Assembly (NCBI RefSeq): GCF_007197755.1
Contig: NZ_CP041636.1
Location: 3,136,001 to 3,200,000, forward strand
DNA: 64,000 nt
Reading direction: 5' to 3'
Origin: Ferrovibrio terrae
GTDB taxonomy: Bacteria; Pseudomonadota; Alphaproteobacteria; Ferrovibrionales; Ferrovibrionaceae
The position numbers and the translations under genes are program-made. Every line of letters starts with the position of its first letter. Position 1 is the first letter of the stretch. Positions 1-8,649 of this stretch are shown here, one piece after another. The notes beneath the pieces are model-generated. The model ran no database searches. It saw only the letters and a program-made list of their open reading frames with translations, and had not been told where the DNA came from.

Positions 1-2
1 CG

Positions 3-614
3 CATATCCAGGATGTGATCGGCCTGCGCAGCGGCGTCACGCTGCCGGCAGCCATGCAGCTCCTCGTCTTGCCGCACGGCATGCTGTTCATCACCGATAC
101 CAATGTCAGTCTCGACCCCACCGCCGAGGAGATCGTGGCGATCACGCAGATCTCGGCCGACGAAGTGCGCCGCTTCGGTGTGGTGCCGAAGATCGCGCTG
201 GTGTCGCATTCCAATTTCGGCACCTCGTCGTCGCCTTCGGCTCTGAAGATGCGCGAGGCGACCCGCCGCCTGCACCAGCTGATGCCCGATGTGGAGATCG
301 AGGGCGAGATGAAGGCCGATGCCGCCGTCTCGGAAGCGATCCGCGAGAAGCTGATGCCCGGCAACGGCCTGAAGGGCAGCGCCAATTTGCTGGTGATGCC
401 CAACCAGGATGCCGCCAATATCTCGGCCAACCTGGTGCGCCAGATGGAGCAGGGCTTCTATGTCGGCCCGATCCTGATGGGCATGGCGAAGTCGGCGCAT
501 ATCGTGTCGCGCAATGTCACCGTGCGCGGCCTGGTCAATATGAGCGCCGTCGCCGTGGTCGATGCGCAGGATCATGCCGAAGGCGTGATGGGGCGCGGGG
601 CTGCCGGCGCTTAA
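3..614 (+). CDS. maeB: NADP-dependent malic enzyme, C-terminal phosphotransacetylase-like domain (5' partial)
   Basis: Only the last ~203 codons are present; the frame is open to the left edge, so no start is visible. The visible part matches the phosphotransacetylase-like domain fused to the C-terminus of large (~750-residue) proteobacterial malic enzymes, seen in the stretches SHSNFGTSSSPSA, MPNQDAANISANLVRQ and GPILMGMAKSAHI. The full enzyme would decarboxylate malate to pyruvate with NADP; the C-terminal domain is usually thought to be regulatory. A stand-alone Pta is less likely because the ending is typical of MaeB. The stop overlaps the stop of the convergent LysR gene within a TTAA palindrome. 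Confidence 0.85.
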   Translation, partial: HIQDVIGLRSGVTLPAAMQLLVLPHGMLFITDTNVSLDPTAEEIVAITQISADEVRRFGVVPKIALVSHSNFGTSSSPSALKMREATRRLHQLMPDVEIEGEMKADAAVSEAIREKLMPGNGLKGSANLLVMPNQDAANISANLVRQMEQGFYVGPILMGMAKSAHIVSRNVTVRGLVNMSAVAVVDAQDHAEGVMGRGAAGA

Positions 615-1498
615 TGCCCCAGCACGGCGCGGTCGGTGGCTGCGTCCCAGTCATGGCCGGCGGCGAAATCGCGCAGCTGCGCCAGTGCGGCATGCGTATC
701 GTCGCGCCAGAGCAGTCCGATGCGATGCATGTCGCGCAGTTCGGGCAGGGTGAGCGTGGCCACCGCATCGCTGATCAGCCAGTGCGGCAGCAGCGCCACC
801 CCGATCCCTGCTTCCACCAGCGCCAGTAACGCCGCATCGCTCTCGGCCCGGCCGATGATGCGCGGCCGTACATTCAATCCGTCGAACAATTTCTCCGCTG
901 CCGGCATGATTTCCGCCTGCGGCCGGATCACGAAGGGCTGATCCTGCAGATCGCTGATCCGTGCGCTGTTGCGCCGGGCCAGCGGATGCTTTGGCGGTAC
1001 GGCCAGCAGGTAGCGCTGGCGGAACAGCGTCAGGCTGTGGTCGTCGCTGTCATCGCCGAGCGGCAGGATGGCGGCGTCGATACGGCCGAGATCGAGCCGG
1101 CGCGTCAGCGTGGCAGCCGGCGCTTCCAGAATCTCCAGCGCGACATCGGGATGGGCAGAGGCGAAACCGCCGAGCAGGGCGGTCAGCCGGCGTTGCGGCA
1201 GGCCGGGAATGTAGCCGAGCCGCAGACGCAGTTTGGTTGGCCGGCCTTCCTGGCGCAGGTCGTGCCGCGCCGCCGTCCACTCCTGCAGCAGCAGGCGGGC
1301 GCGCGGCAGGAAACGGGCGCCGGCCGGGGTGAGTTGCGGCGCGCGGCTGCGCTCGAACAGACTGGCGCCCAGCGACTCTTCCAGTCGCTTGATCCCGGCC
1401 GACAGCGTCGGCTGGGTGACGTTGGCGCGTTCAGCTCCGCGGGTGAAGCTGCCGGTTTCGGCCACGGCCATGAAATAGCGGATCAGGGTCAGGTTCAT
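611..1498 (-). CDS. LysR-family transcriptional regulator
   Basis: This 295-residue protein has the standard LysR layout. A winged helix-turn-helix covers about residues 1-60 (MNLTLIRYFMAVAETGSFTRG, then TQPTLSAGIKRLEESLG), followed by a two-lobed periplasmic-binding-like effector domain (IPGLPQRR..., GIGVALLPHWLI). Length is normal for the family. It runs toward maeB and divergently from the thioesterase at 1608. A dyad just upstream of its start fits autoregulation. The effector cannot be told from sequence; control of the neighbouring thioesterase/acyl-CoA genes is an inference from the divergent layout. Confidence 0.9.
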   Translation of the reverse strand: MNLTLIRYFMAVAETGSFTRGAERANVTQPTLSAGIKRLEESLGASLFERSRAPQLTPAGARFLPRARLLLQEWTAARHDLRQEGRPTKLRLRLGYIPGLPQRRLTALLGGFASAHPDVALEILEAPAATLTRRLDLGRIDAAILPLGDDSDDHSLTLFRQRYLLAVPPKHPLARRNSARISDLQDQPFVIRPQAEIMPAAEKLFDGLNVRPRIIGRAESDAALLALVEAGIGVALLPHWLISDAVATLTLPELRDMHRIGLLWRDDTHAALAQLRDFAAGHDWDAATDRAVLGH

Positions 1499-1503
1499 CG
1501 GCC

Positions 1504-1518
1504 ATAGAAAAACCCTAT
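1504..1518. promoter_or_regulatory. Candidate LysR-type operator (T-N11-A dyad)
   Basis: ATAG, seven bases, CTAT forms an interrupted dyad that contains the T-N11-A pattern of LysR-type sites. It lies six bases upstream of the LysR start codon, in the 109-bp divergent gap before the thioesterase gene. The motif is short, so this could be chance. Confidence 0.35.
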
Positions 1519-1607
1519 CCAGTTGATAAAAACAATCGATTTTCTCTATTTAGCCTTTCGCGGTATCACGGAAGCCAGAGGAAACCGCCGGGGAAAGGCC
1601 TTAAGCC

Positions 1608-2060
1608 ATGACCGAGAAATATGTCGAGACGCTTCGCCTGATGACTCAGGCCTGGCAGTGCGATCATCTGGGCCATGTGAATGTCAGCTTCTACATGGGC
1701 TGGATCGGCGATGCGGCCTTTGCCGTGGCCGCCCTGCATGGCTGGCCGCGCGAGCAGATGATGGCCGAACAGGCCGGCGTGGCCGCCGTGAAGGCCGAGG
1801 TGGAGTATCAGGCCGAACTGCATGGCGGGGATCTGGTGCGGATGGAAAGTACGGTCGAAAGCATTGGCGAACGCAAGATCGTGTTCCGCCACCGCCTGAT
1901 CCGTGTTGGTGACGATAAGCAGGTGATGATGGCGCGGCTGACCGGCGTGTGCATCGATCTGGTCAAGCGCCGTTCACGACCGTTTCCGCACAGCTTCGTG
2001 GCCCGCATCGCCGAAACCTTCGGCATAGAGCCGATTGCACCGAAGGAGGCTGCGGCATGA
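1608..2060 (+). CDS. Acyl-CoA thioesterase, 4HBT/FcbC-type hotdog fold
   Basis: The 150-residue protein carries the 4-hydroxybenzoyl-CoA thioesterase signature near residues 18-32 (D-H-L-G-H-V-N-V-S-F-Y), where the Asp is the usual catalytic residue, followed by a central beta-sheet region (VKAEVEYQAELHGGD). It should hydrolyse an acyl-CoA to acid plus free CoA; the substrate is unknown. Its stop overlaps the start of the next thioesterase gene (ATGA), so the two are co-translated. The start at 1608 gives the normal hotdog N-terminus. Neighbouring acyl-CoA dehydrogenases suggest a role in CoA-ester turnover. Confidence 0.85.
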   Translation: MTEKYVETLRLMTQAWQCDHLGHVNVSFYMGWIGDAAFAVAALHGWPREQMMAEQAGVAAVKAEVEYQAELHGGDLVRMESTVESIGERKIVFRHRLIRVGDDKQVMMARLTGVCIDLVKRRSRPFPHSFVARIAETFGIEPIAPKEAAA

Positions 2061-2548
2061 TCATGCCAACCAATATCGGAACGGGGGAGTTCAAACCGGC
2101 CGATGCCGGTTTCGAGGCGCGCGTGCGCGACAGTTTCAACCGCCAGCCGGCCATGCATCTGATCGGCGCGGTGCTGGCTACGGTGAAGCCGGGCCTGTGC
2201 GAGGTGGAAATGCCGCGCAAACCGGATGTGACGCAGCAGCATGGCTTCGTTCATGGCGGCATCGTCGGGATGATCGCGGATTCGGCGGCTGGCTATGCCG
2301 CCTACAGCCTGTTTCCGGCCGACGCCACGGTGCTGACCGTGGAATACAAGATGAACCTGATGGCGCCGGCCGATGGCGACCGCATGCTGGCCCGCGCCCA
2401 GGTTACGCGGCATGGCCGCACACTTACGATTGTGGCCTTCGACGTCTTTGCAGAAAAATCGGGAAAGATGCTGCATTGCGCCACGGGCCTGGCCACCATG
2501 ATGTGCATGCTGGGACGCCCTGACGCACCCCGCACGGCTGCATCCTGA
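2057..2548 (+). CDS. PaaI-family (hotdog) thioesterase
   Basis: A 163-residue hotdog protein of the PaaI/YigI type. The key motif [18 protein letters not shown] gives the conserved HGG turn and the catalytic Asp on the hot-dog helix. The ATG at 2057 overlaps the TGA of the preceding thioesterase by four bases, and the homologous region begins soon after, so upstream in-frame starts are not needed. The expected reaction is acyl-CoA hydrolysis; PaaI relatives remove dead-end aromatic CoA esters. Two different hotdog thioesterases in one unit, ahead of acyl-CoA dehydrogenases, suggest CoA salvage or detoxification. Confidence 0.85.
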   Translation: MIMPTNIGTGEFKPADAGFEARVRDSFNRQPAMHLIGAVLATVKPGLCEVEMPRKPDVTQQHGFVHGGIVGMIADSAAGYAAYSLFPADATVLTVEYKMNLMAPADGDRMLARAQVTRHGRTLTIVAFDVFAEKSGKMLHCATGLATMMCMLGRPDAPRTAAS

Positions 2549-2619
2549 GCCGCGATCCGCTACACTCCCGCCACCCCGATTCAGGATTCCCCTGGTCCGT
2601 CCGAGAAGGGTCAACAACC

Positions 2620-3792
2620 ATGATTTCCAACAGCTATCCGACGCTCGATTTCGGGCTCGGCGAAACCGCCGACATGCTGCGCCAGTCCGTGCGCGGCTTT
2701 GTCGATACCGAGCTGGCGCCGCGTGCTGATGCCATCGACAAGACCAACGAATTTCCGCGCGACCTGTGGACCAAGCTGGGCGATCTCGGCCTGCACGGCA
2801 TCACCGCCGAGGAAGAATACGGCGGCAGCGGGCTCGGCTATCTGGAACATTGCGTGGCGATGGAAGAGGTGAGCCGTGGCTCCGCTTCGGTTGGCCTCTC
2901 GTATGGCGCGCATTCCAACCTCTGCGTCAACCAGATCAGTCGCAACGGGTCGCCTGAGCAGAAGAAGAAATATCTGCCCGATCTGATCAGCGGCAAGAAC
3001 CTCGGTGCGCTGGCGATGAGCGAGCCGAATGCCGGCTCCGATGTCGTGTCGATGAAGCTGCGCGCCGACAAGAAGGGCGACCGCTACATCCTGAACGGCA
3101 ACAAGATGTGGATCACCAATGGCCCCACTGCCGATGTGCTGGTGGTCTATGCCAAGACCGATCCGGCCGCAGGCGCGCGCGGCATCACCGCCTTCCTGGT
3201 CGAGAAGGGCTTCAAGGGGTTCTCCACGGCGCAGAAGCTCGACAAGCTGGGCATGCGCGGTTCGGATACCGGCGAGCTGGTATTCCAGGATTGCGAAGTG
3301 CCGGAAGAGAATGTGCTGAACCAGGTCGGCCGTGGCGTGAACGTGCTGATGAGCGGCCTTGATTACGAGCGCGCCGTGCTGGCCGCCGGTCCGCTCGGCA
3401 TCATGCAGGCGGCGATGGACGTGGTGCTGCCGTATATCCATGAGCGCAAGCAGTTCGGCCAGTCGATCGGCACCTTCCAGCTGGTGCAGGGCAAGGTGGC
3501 CGACATGTATACCGAGATGAATGCGTCGCGCGCCTATGTCTATACCGTGGCCAAGGCCTGTGACCGTGGCCAGACCACGCGCAAGGATGCCGCCGGCGCG
3601 ATCCTGTTTGCCGCCGAGAAGGCGACCAAGCTGGCGCTTGATGCGATCCAGATCCTGGGCGGCAACGGCTATATCAATGACTATCCGACCGGCCGCCTGC
3701 TGCGCGATGCCAAGCTGTATGAAATCGGTGCCGGCACGTCGGAAATCCGGCGCATGCTGATCGGCCGCGAAATCTTCGAGGAGACCAAGTGA
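2620..3792 (+). CDS. ivd: Isovaleryl-CoA dehydrogenase
   Basis: A 390-residue flavoprotein of the acyl-CoA dehydrogenase family. It oxidises isovaleryl-CoA to 3-methylcrotonyl-CoA in leucine breakdown, passing electrons to ETF. Family motifs are [14 protein letters not shown] (flavin/substrate region) and the C-terminal [12 protein letters not shown] and [15 protein letters not shown]. The assignment to IVD rests on the Glu in [16 protein letters not shown], the atypical catalytic-base position of this subfamily, together with a non-Glu residue at the usual C-terminal base position (IGAGTSE). mccB, liuC, mccA and mvaB for the next steps lie at 10554-15903. Confidence 0.93.
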   Translation: MISNSYPTLDFGLGETADMLRQSVRGFVDTELAPRADAIDKTNEFPRDLWTKLGDLGLHGITAEEEYGGSGLGYLEHCVAMEEVSRGSASVGLSYGAHSNLCVNQISRNGSPEQKKKYLPDLISGKNLGALAMSEPNAGSDVVSMKLRADKKGDRYILNGNKMWITNGPTADVLVVYAKTDPAAGARGITAFLVEKGFKGFSTAQKLDKLGMRGSDTGELVFQDCEVPEENVLNQVGRGVNVLMSGLDYERAVLAAGPLGIMQAAMDVVLPYIHERKQFGQSIGTFQLVQGKVADMYTEMNASRAYVYTVAKACDRGQTTRKDAAGAILFAAEKATKLALDAIQILGGNGYINDYPTGRLLRDAKLYEIGAGTSEIRRMLIGREIFEETK

Positions 3793-4421
3793 GGTTGTTG
3801 CGTTCTGTTGCCATCGCCCTTGCTGCATTCGCGGCTCTGCCCGCGCAGGCCAGTGACGAAACCGATGTGCGCTGGGAGCCGCTGCGTGCGACCGATCAGC
3901 GTGTGCGCTGGGACGCCGAGGGCCTGACGGCAGCGCCGCAACTGGCGGAATCCTTCTCCTCGCCGCTGGGCTACCGGCTGGAGCGTTATCTGTGGAAGGC
4001 GCAGAAGCCGGCCGGCAGTTTTGCCCTTGCCGTCCTGCGTGACCTCAGTGGCGAGGATCATTACCTGACCGGCCCGGTCGACCTGATCCGTTTCGCCACC
4101 ACCGTGCTGAACGGGCTGGAGGCGCCCAAGCCGCAGGCGACACAGGCAAAGGACGAAAAACTGGCGACGCTGAACGGGGCGGTGCTGTCACGACGGTTCG
4201 ATCTCGGCACGCGGCAATGCGTGGCGCTCGGCTTCTATGCCCAGCCGCAGACGGCGGAAGGCAGCAGCGGGCTTCAGGCTAAGGCGGCCAAGGACGAGCC
4301 GCTGACCGAAGGCAGCCAGCGGCTGGATGGTGTGTATTGCGCCACGGCCGGCCGGCCGCTGACGTCTGAACAGGTGCTGGCCTATGTCGCCGGCGTGAAG
4401 CTGATGCAGCGGAAGGAATGA
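3789..4421 (+). CDS. Small secreted protein of unknown function
   Basis: The 210-residue product starts at a GTG that overlaps the ivd stop (GTGA), which indicates translational coupling. Residues 1-22 form a Sec signal peptide ([21 protein letters not shown], cut before S). The mature part is soluble-looking, with two Cys residues (in RQCVALG and VYCATAG) that could form one disulfide. No family is recognised. It sits one base ahead of the following acyl-CoA dehydrogenase, so it is wedged into a cytoplasmic catabolic operon, which is unexpected for an exported protein. Confidence 0.75.
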   Translation: MRLLRSVAIALAAFAALPAQASDETDVRWEPLRATDQRVRWDAEGLTAAPQLAESFSSPLGYRLERYLWKAQKPAGSFALAVLRDLSGEDHYLTGPVDLIRFATTVLNGLEAPKPQATQAKDEKLATLNGAVLSRRFDLGTRQCVALGFYAQPQTAEGSSGLQAKAAKDEPLTEGSQRLDGVYCATAGRPLTSEQVLAYVAGVKLMQRKE

Positions 4422-4422
4422 C

Positions 4423-5568
4423 ATGCTGACCGAAGAACAGCAGATGATCCGCGACATGGCGCGGGACTTCGCCCAGGAAAAGCTGGTGCCGGGCGCATCC
4501 GAGCGCGACCGGACGGCGAAGCCGCCGGTGGAGTTGCTGCGCCAGATGGGAGATCTCGGCCTGATGGGCATGGGCGTGCCCGAGCAGTGGGGCGGCGCGG
4601 ACACAGATTTCGTTGCCTATGTGCTGGCGCTGCAGGAAATCGCCGCCGGCGATGGCGCCGTCAGCACCATCATGTCCGTCAACAATTCGCCTGTCTGTGC
4701 AGCTTTGCTGCGTTACGGCACGCTGCCGCAGAAGGAGCAGTATCTGAAGCCGCTGGCACGCGGCGAATGGATCGGTGCCTTCTGTCTGACCGAACCGCAG
4801 GCCGGCTCGGACGCCTCTGCGCTGAAAACCCGGGCCCGACGCGAGGGCAATCAGTGGGTGATCAGCGGGGTGAAGCAGTTCATCACCTCGGGCTCGATCG
4901 CCAAACTGGCGCTGGTCTTCGCCATCAGCGATCCGGCAGCAGGCAAGCGCGGCATGTCCTGCTTCCTGGTTCCCACCGATACGCCCGGTTACCGCGTGGC
5001 AAGTATCGAGCAGAAGCTGGGGCAGAAATGCTCCGACACCTGCCAGATCGTGCTGGAGGATGTGCGGGTGCCCGAGGATGCCATGCTGGGCGCCGAGGGC
5101 GAAGGCTACCGCATCGCACTCGCAAACCTGGAATCCGGCCGCATTGGCATCGCCGCGCAGGCCACCGGCATGGCGCGCGCGGCATTTGACGCAGCCCGGA
5201 TGTATGCAGGCCAGCGCGAGGCCTTTGGCACCGCGATCATCAACCACCAGGCGGTGGCTTTCCGGCTGGCCGACATGGCGACCCGCATCGAGGCGGCGCA
5301 TCAGCTGATCCTGAGTGCCGCGCGGCTCAAGGATGCCGGCCTGCCCTGCCTGAAAGAGGCCAGCATGGCCAAATTGTTTGCCTCTGAAATGGCCGAACGG
5401 GTATGCTCGGATGCCATCCAGATTCACGGCGGTTACGGCTATCTGGCCGATTTCCCGGTGGAACGCATCTACCGGGATGTTCGCGTCTGCCAGATTTACG
5501 AAGGTACCAGCGACGTCCAGCGACTGGTGATCAGCCGGGCCATCGCCGGGAATGCCCCGGGAGGCTGA
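4423..5568 (+). CDS. Acyl-CoA dehydrogenase (short/branched-chain type)
   Basis: A 381-residue acyl-CoA dehydrogenase. FAD and substrate-binding motifs are FCLTEPQAGSDASALK and SGVKQFITSGS; the usual catalytic Glu is present in QIYEGTSDVQRLV, unlike the Ivd protein upstream. IQIHGGYGYLADFPVER is the standard C-terminal block. It should introduce a 2,3 double bond into a short or branched acyl-CoA, perhaps isobutyryl- or 2-methylbutyryl-CoA, but the substrate cannot be read from sequence. It follows the secreted-protein gene by one base and is part of the ivd operon. Confidence 0.9.
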   Translation: MLTEEQQMIRDMARDFAQEKLVPGASERDRTAKPPVELLRQMGDLGLMGMGVPEQWGGADTDFVAYVLALQEIAAGDGAVSTIMSVNNSPVCAALLRYGTLPQKEQYLKPLARGEWIGAFCLTEPQAGSDASALKTRARREGNQWVISGVKQFITSGSIAKLALVFAISDPAAGKRGMSCFLVPTDTPGYRVASIEQKLGQKCSDTCQIVLEDVRVPEDAMLGAEGEGYRIALANLESGRIGIAAQATGMARAAFDAARMYAGQREAFGTAIINHQAVAFRLADMATRIEAAHQLILSAARLKDAGLPCLKEASMAKLFASEMAERVCSDAIQIHGGYGYLADFPVERIYRDVRVCQIYEGTSDVQRLVISRAIAGNAPGG

Positions 5569-5602
5569 CGACGGAAGCTAGGGAAACAGGAAGCAACAGC
5601 GT

Positions 5603-7381
5603 TTGAACCAGGCCAACGAGATTCTTTTTATTGCCTCCTTGTTGGTCCTGGTGAGCATCTTTGCCGGGTCGGCTTCGAGCCGTTTTGGCGTTCCCTTCCT
5701 GCTGGTCTTCCTCGGCCTCGGCCTGCTGGCCGGCGAGGGCGGTCCCGGCGGCATCGTCTTCAACGACTACCAGCTCACCTATTCGGTCGGTTCGGCGGCG
5801 CTCGGCATCATCCTGTTCGATGGTGGCCTGCGCACACATTTCAGCACCGTGCGGCTGGTGGTGGCGCCGGCCTTCGTGCTGGCCACTGTCGGCGTGGTGG
5901 TGACGGCGGGGCTGGTTGGCGTGGCGGCGCATTACGCGCTCGGCCTCGGCTTGCTGGAATCCTTCCTGGTCGGCGCCATTGTCGGTTCGACAGATGCGGC
6001 GGCGGTGTTCTTCCTGCTCAACATGAAGGGTCTGGCGCTGCAGAAGCGCGTCAGCGGCACGCTCGAAGTTGAGTCCGGCATCAATGATCCGATGGCGATC
6101 TTCCTGACCCTGATGGCGGTCGAATTGCTGCGACACGGCCAGCCGCCCGATACCTTGCAACTTGTCGCACAATTCCTTGTCGAAATGGTGGGCGGCCTTA
6201 TGGTCGGCGTGGCTGGCGGCTTCCTGCTGGTGGCGCTGTTCAACCGCGTGCCGGTCGCCGGCGGCCTCTATCCCATCGTGGCGATGGCGGCGGCGCTGCT
6301 GATCTTTTCCGGCGCCTATTTCCTGCACGCCTCGGGCTATGTTGCGGTCTATGTCGCCGGCCTGGTGCTCGGCAACCGCCGGCATCGCGGCGCGCAGGTG
6401 ATCCTGCGCTTCTACGACGGCCTGAGCTGGCTCAGCCAGATCGTCATGTTCCTGCTGCTCGGCCTGCTGATGACGCCGGACCAGATGAAGCCCTATCTGG
6501 CCGGCAGCGGTGTTGTCGCCGGCATCCTGATCGTGCTGGCGCGTCCGGTGGCGGTGCTGCTCTGCCTGGTGCCGTTCCGCTACAGCTTTCGCGAGATCGG
6601 CTTCATCTCCTGGATCGGCCTGCGCGGCGCGGTGCCGATCTTCCTCGCCACCATCCCGGTGCTGGCCAAGCTGCCCAATTCCGACGTCTACGTCACGGCG
6701 GCTTTCGTCTGCGTGCTGGCCTCGCTCACCCTGCAGGGCTGGACGATTGCGCCGGTGGCGCGGTTCTTCGGTCTCGAACTGCCGCCCAAGCCTGAAGCCG
6801 TCAGCCGCACCGAACTCGACCTCGGATCCACGGCGGATCGCGATGTCGCCAGCTACCGCGTCGAGGCCGATGCACCGGCGCTGGGTTATCGCTTCACCGA
6901 GATTCCGCTGCCACGACGTTCGCGCATCATCACCGTGATCCGCGACGGCACGGTGATGGACCGCCTCAAACTCGACCACCTGGAAACCGGCGATTACATC
7001 CTGGTGCTGGCGCCGGCCGAACAGTTCTTCTCGCTCGACCGCCTGTTCACCTCACGCGAAACGAGCAAGCGGCGCAAGAAGCGCGATCGCGGCGAGGAGG
7101 TGTTCGGCGAATTCGTGCTGACCGGCGATACGCTGCTGGGCGAGGTGGCACTGCTCTACGGTCTTCCGGTCGAGGAGAAGGATCGCGGCGAACCGGTCGG
7201 CAGCTACATGCGGCGACGGCTGCGCCACCGCGCCGTGGTGGGTGACCGCGTGCGCTGGGGCCCGGTGGAACTGGTGGCGCGTGAAATCCGCAAGGATCGC
7301 GTTACCTCGATCGGCATCGAACTTGAACCGGAAGAGCATCCGATCTGGCGCGGTTTCCGTCGCGCGTTCGGTTTCGACTGA
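5603..7381 (+). CDS. Potassium/proton antiporter, CPA1 NhaP2/CvrA type
   Basis: A 592-residue inner-membrane protein. Residues ~1-400 are a CPA1 exchanger with about 12 membrane segments; the conserved pairs are in LFDGGLRTH and VGSTDAAAVFFLLN, with ESGINDPMAIFLT. The C-terminal ~190 residues are cytosolic, with a TrkA-C-like domain (ALGYRFTEIPLPRRSRI, GDYILVLAPAEQ) and a further regulatory part. This layout matches NhaP2/CvrA K+/H+ antiporters. The start is a TTG at 5603 with AGGAAG ~9 bases upstream; no in-frame ATG precedes the first membrane segment. It separates the two halves of the leucine cluster and has no obvious link to it. Confidence 0.85.
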   Translation: MNQANEILFIASLLVLVSIFAGSASSRFGVPFLLVFLGLGLLAGEGGPGGIVFNDYQLTYSVGSAALGIILFDGGLRTHFSTVRLVVAPAFVLATVGVVVTAGLVGVAAHYALGLGLLESFLVGAIVGSTDAAAVFFLLNMKGLALQKRVSGTLEVESGINDPMAIFLTLMAVELLRHGQPPDTLQLVAQFLVEMVGGLMVGVAGGFLLVALFNRVPVAGGLYPIVAMAAALLIFSGAYFLHASGYVAVYVAGLVLGNRRHRGAQVILRFYDGLSWLSQIVMFLLLGLLMTPDQMKPYLAGSGVVAGILIVLARPVAVLLCLVPFRYSFREIGFISWIGLRGAVPIFLATIPVLAKLPNSDVYVTAAFVCVLASLTLQGWTIAPVARFFGLELPPKPEAVSRTELDLGSTADRDVASYRVEADAPALGYRFTEIPLPRRSRIITVIRDGTVMDRLKLDHLETGDYILVLAPAEQFFSLDRLFTSRETSKRRKKRDRGEEVFGEFVLTGDTLLGEVALLYGLPVEEKDRGEPVGSYMRRRLRHRAVVGDRVRWGPVELVAREIRKDRVTSIGIELEPEEHPIWRGFRRAFGFD

Positions 7382-7404
7382 CGACACAAAAAGACGAGGA
7401 CAGC

Positions 7405-8010
7405 ATGGCCGCCCCGCTGGAATTCTATTTCGATTTTGGTTCGCCCTACGGTTATATCGGCGCCCAGCGCATAGAAGCGCTGGCCAGCAAGCATGGCCGC
7501 AAGGTCGACTGGCGACCGATGCTGCTTGGTGCGGTGTTCAAGTCGGAGGGCACCCAGCCGCTGGTGCAGTATCCGATGAAGGGCAAATATTCGACCCACG
7601 ACTTCAATCGCAGCGCCCGTGAACACGGCATTGCCTTCACGATGCCAACGAAATTCCCGCTCGCCACCATCGCCGCCTGCCGCGGCACCTACTGGCTGAA
7701 GGCAACCGACCCCGACAAGTCAGTGCCATTCATCAAGGCGGTCTATGCGGCCTACTTTGTCGAGGACCGCGATATCTCGTCCGCTGAAGTCCTGGCCGAG
7801 ATTGCCGCCAGGCTGGGCGTCGACAGCAAGGCTTTCCTGGCCGGGATCGAGCAGCCCGAGATCAAGGCCCGCTTACGCGAAGTGACCGAAGATGCGATCC
7901 AGCAGCGCGGCGTGTTCGGCTCGCCGTTCACCTTTGTTGATGGCGAGCCTTTCTGGGGCGCGGATCGCATTGACCAGATCGACCGCTGGCTGTCGCGCGG
8001 CGGCTGGTAA
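7405..8010 (+). CDS. 2-hydroxychromene-2-carboxylate isomerase-like protein (DsbA/kappa-GST fold), copy 1
   Basis: A 201-residue thioredoxin-fold protein of the HCCA isomerase/kappa-class GST family. The N-terminal DFGSPYGYIGAQR carries the catalytic-type Ser in the place of the DsbA Cys pair, and the C-terminal GVFGSPFTFVDGEPFWG, with the cis-Pro turn, followed by ADRIDQIDRWL, is diagnostic. True HCCA isomerases act glutathione-dependently in naphthalene breakdown; no other naphthalene genes are here, so a general glutathione-dependent isomerase or transferase role is more likely. A paralog follows directly. Confidence 0.85.
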   Translation: MAAPLEFYFDFGSPYGYIGAQRIEALASKHGRKVDWRPMLLGAVFKSEGTQPLVQYPMKGKYSTHDFNRSAREHGIAFTMPTKFPLATIAACRGTYWLKATDPDKSVPFIKAVYAAYFVEDRDISSAEVLAEIAARLGVDSKAFLAGIEQPEIKARLREVTEDAIQQRGVFGSPFTFVDGEPFWGADRIDQIDRWLSRGGW

Positions 8011-8043
8011 CGGATAAGCAAAACATAAAAAGGGAGACGCGCA

Positions 8044-8643
8044 GTGGCCAAGCAGATCATCTTCTACTGGGACTTCACCTCGCCGTACGCCTATATCGGC
8101 GCCAACACGATCGAGGCCGTGGCGCGCAAACACAATCGCAGCGTCGACTGGCGGCCGGTTTCGATTGGTCATCTGTGGAAGGCGATCCCGGATCGCACAC
8201 CCTTTCCGAAGGTGAAGATGGACTACATGGAGCATGACTGGACGCGCTCGGCCAAACTCGCCGGCCTGCCCATTGTCACCACGCCCAACCCGTTTCCGAC
8301 CGATGCCAAGCTGCCGCGCCTGCTGTTTTACCGGCTGAAGGAGCAGAATCCGACCAAAGCGGTGACCTTCGCCAAGGCAGCGTTCAAGCAATACTGGGGC
8401 GAGGGCAAGGATATCGCCGCACCCGAGCATCTCAAGGCCGTGGTTCATGTGGCCGGCGTGCCCGAAGCCGAGATCGCCAAGGCTGCCGAAGATGCCGCCG
8501 CGCGACAGGCGGTGATCGATTCCACCGCCGAGGCGATCGAAGCCAAGGCCTTTGGCACGCCAACCTTCATCGTCGACGACGAGATGTTCTGGGGCTCGGA
8601 CCGCATCGATCACATCGACCGCTGGCTGTCGCAGAAGAAGTAG
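8044..8643 (+). CDS. 2-hydroxychromene-2-carboxylate isomerase-like protein, copy 2
   Basis: A 199-residue paralog of the preceding gene, with matching landmarks (WDFTSPYAYIGANTIE at the N-terminus, AFGTPTFIVDDEMFWG and SDRIDHIDRWLSQKK at the C-terminus). The start is GTG at 8044, with GGGAG ~7 bases upstream. The central region differs clearly from copy 1, so the two probably diverged in substrate. It lies 33 bp after copy 1 and 6 bp before an EamA permease gene. The actual reaction is unknown. Confidence 0.85.
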   Translation: MAKQIIFYWDFTSPYAYIGANTIEAVARKHNRSVDWRPVSIGHLWKAIPDRTPFPKVKMDYMEHDWTRSAKLAGLPIVTTPNPFPTDAKLPRLLFYRLKEQNPTKAVTFAKAAFKQYWGEGKDIAAPEHLKAVVHVAGVPEAEIAKAAEDAAARQAVIDSTAEAIEAKAFGTPTFIVDDEMFWGSDRIDHIDRWLSQKK

Positions 8644-8649
8644 CCCGGC

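Noticed and set aside
5531..6979. A 482-codon minus-strand frame under the antiporter gene
   Set aside because: Composition (His, Gln, Arg-rich) is typical of antisense shadows, and the plus strand encodes a clear CPA1 antiporter.
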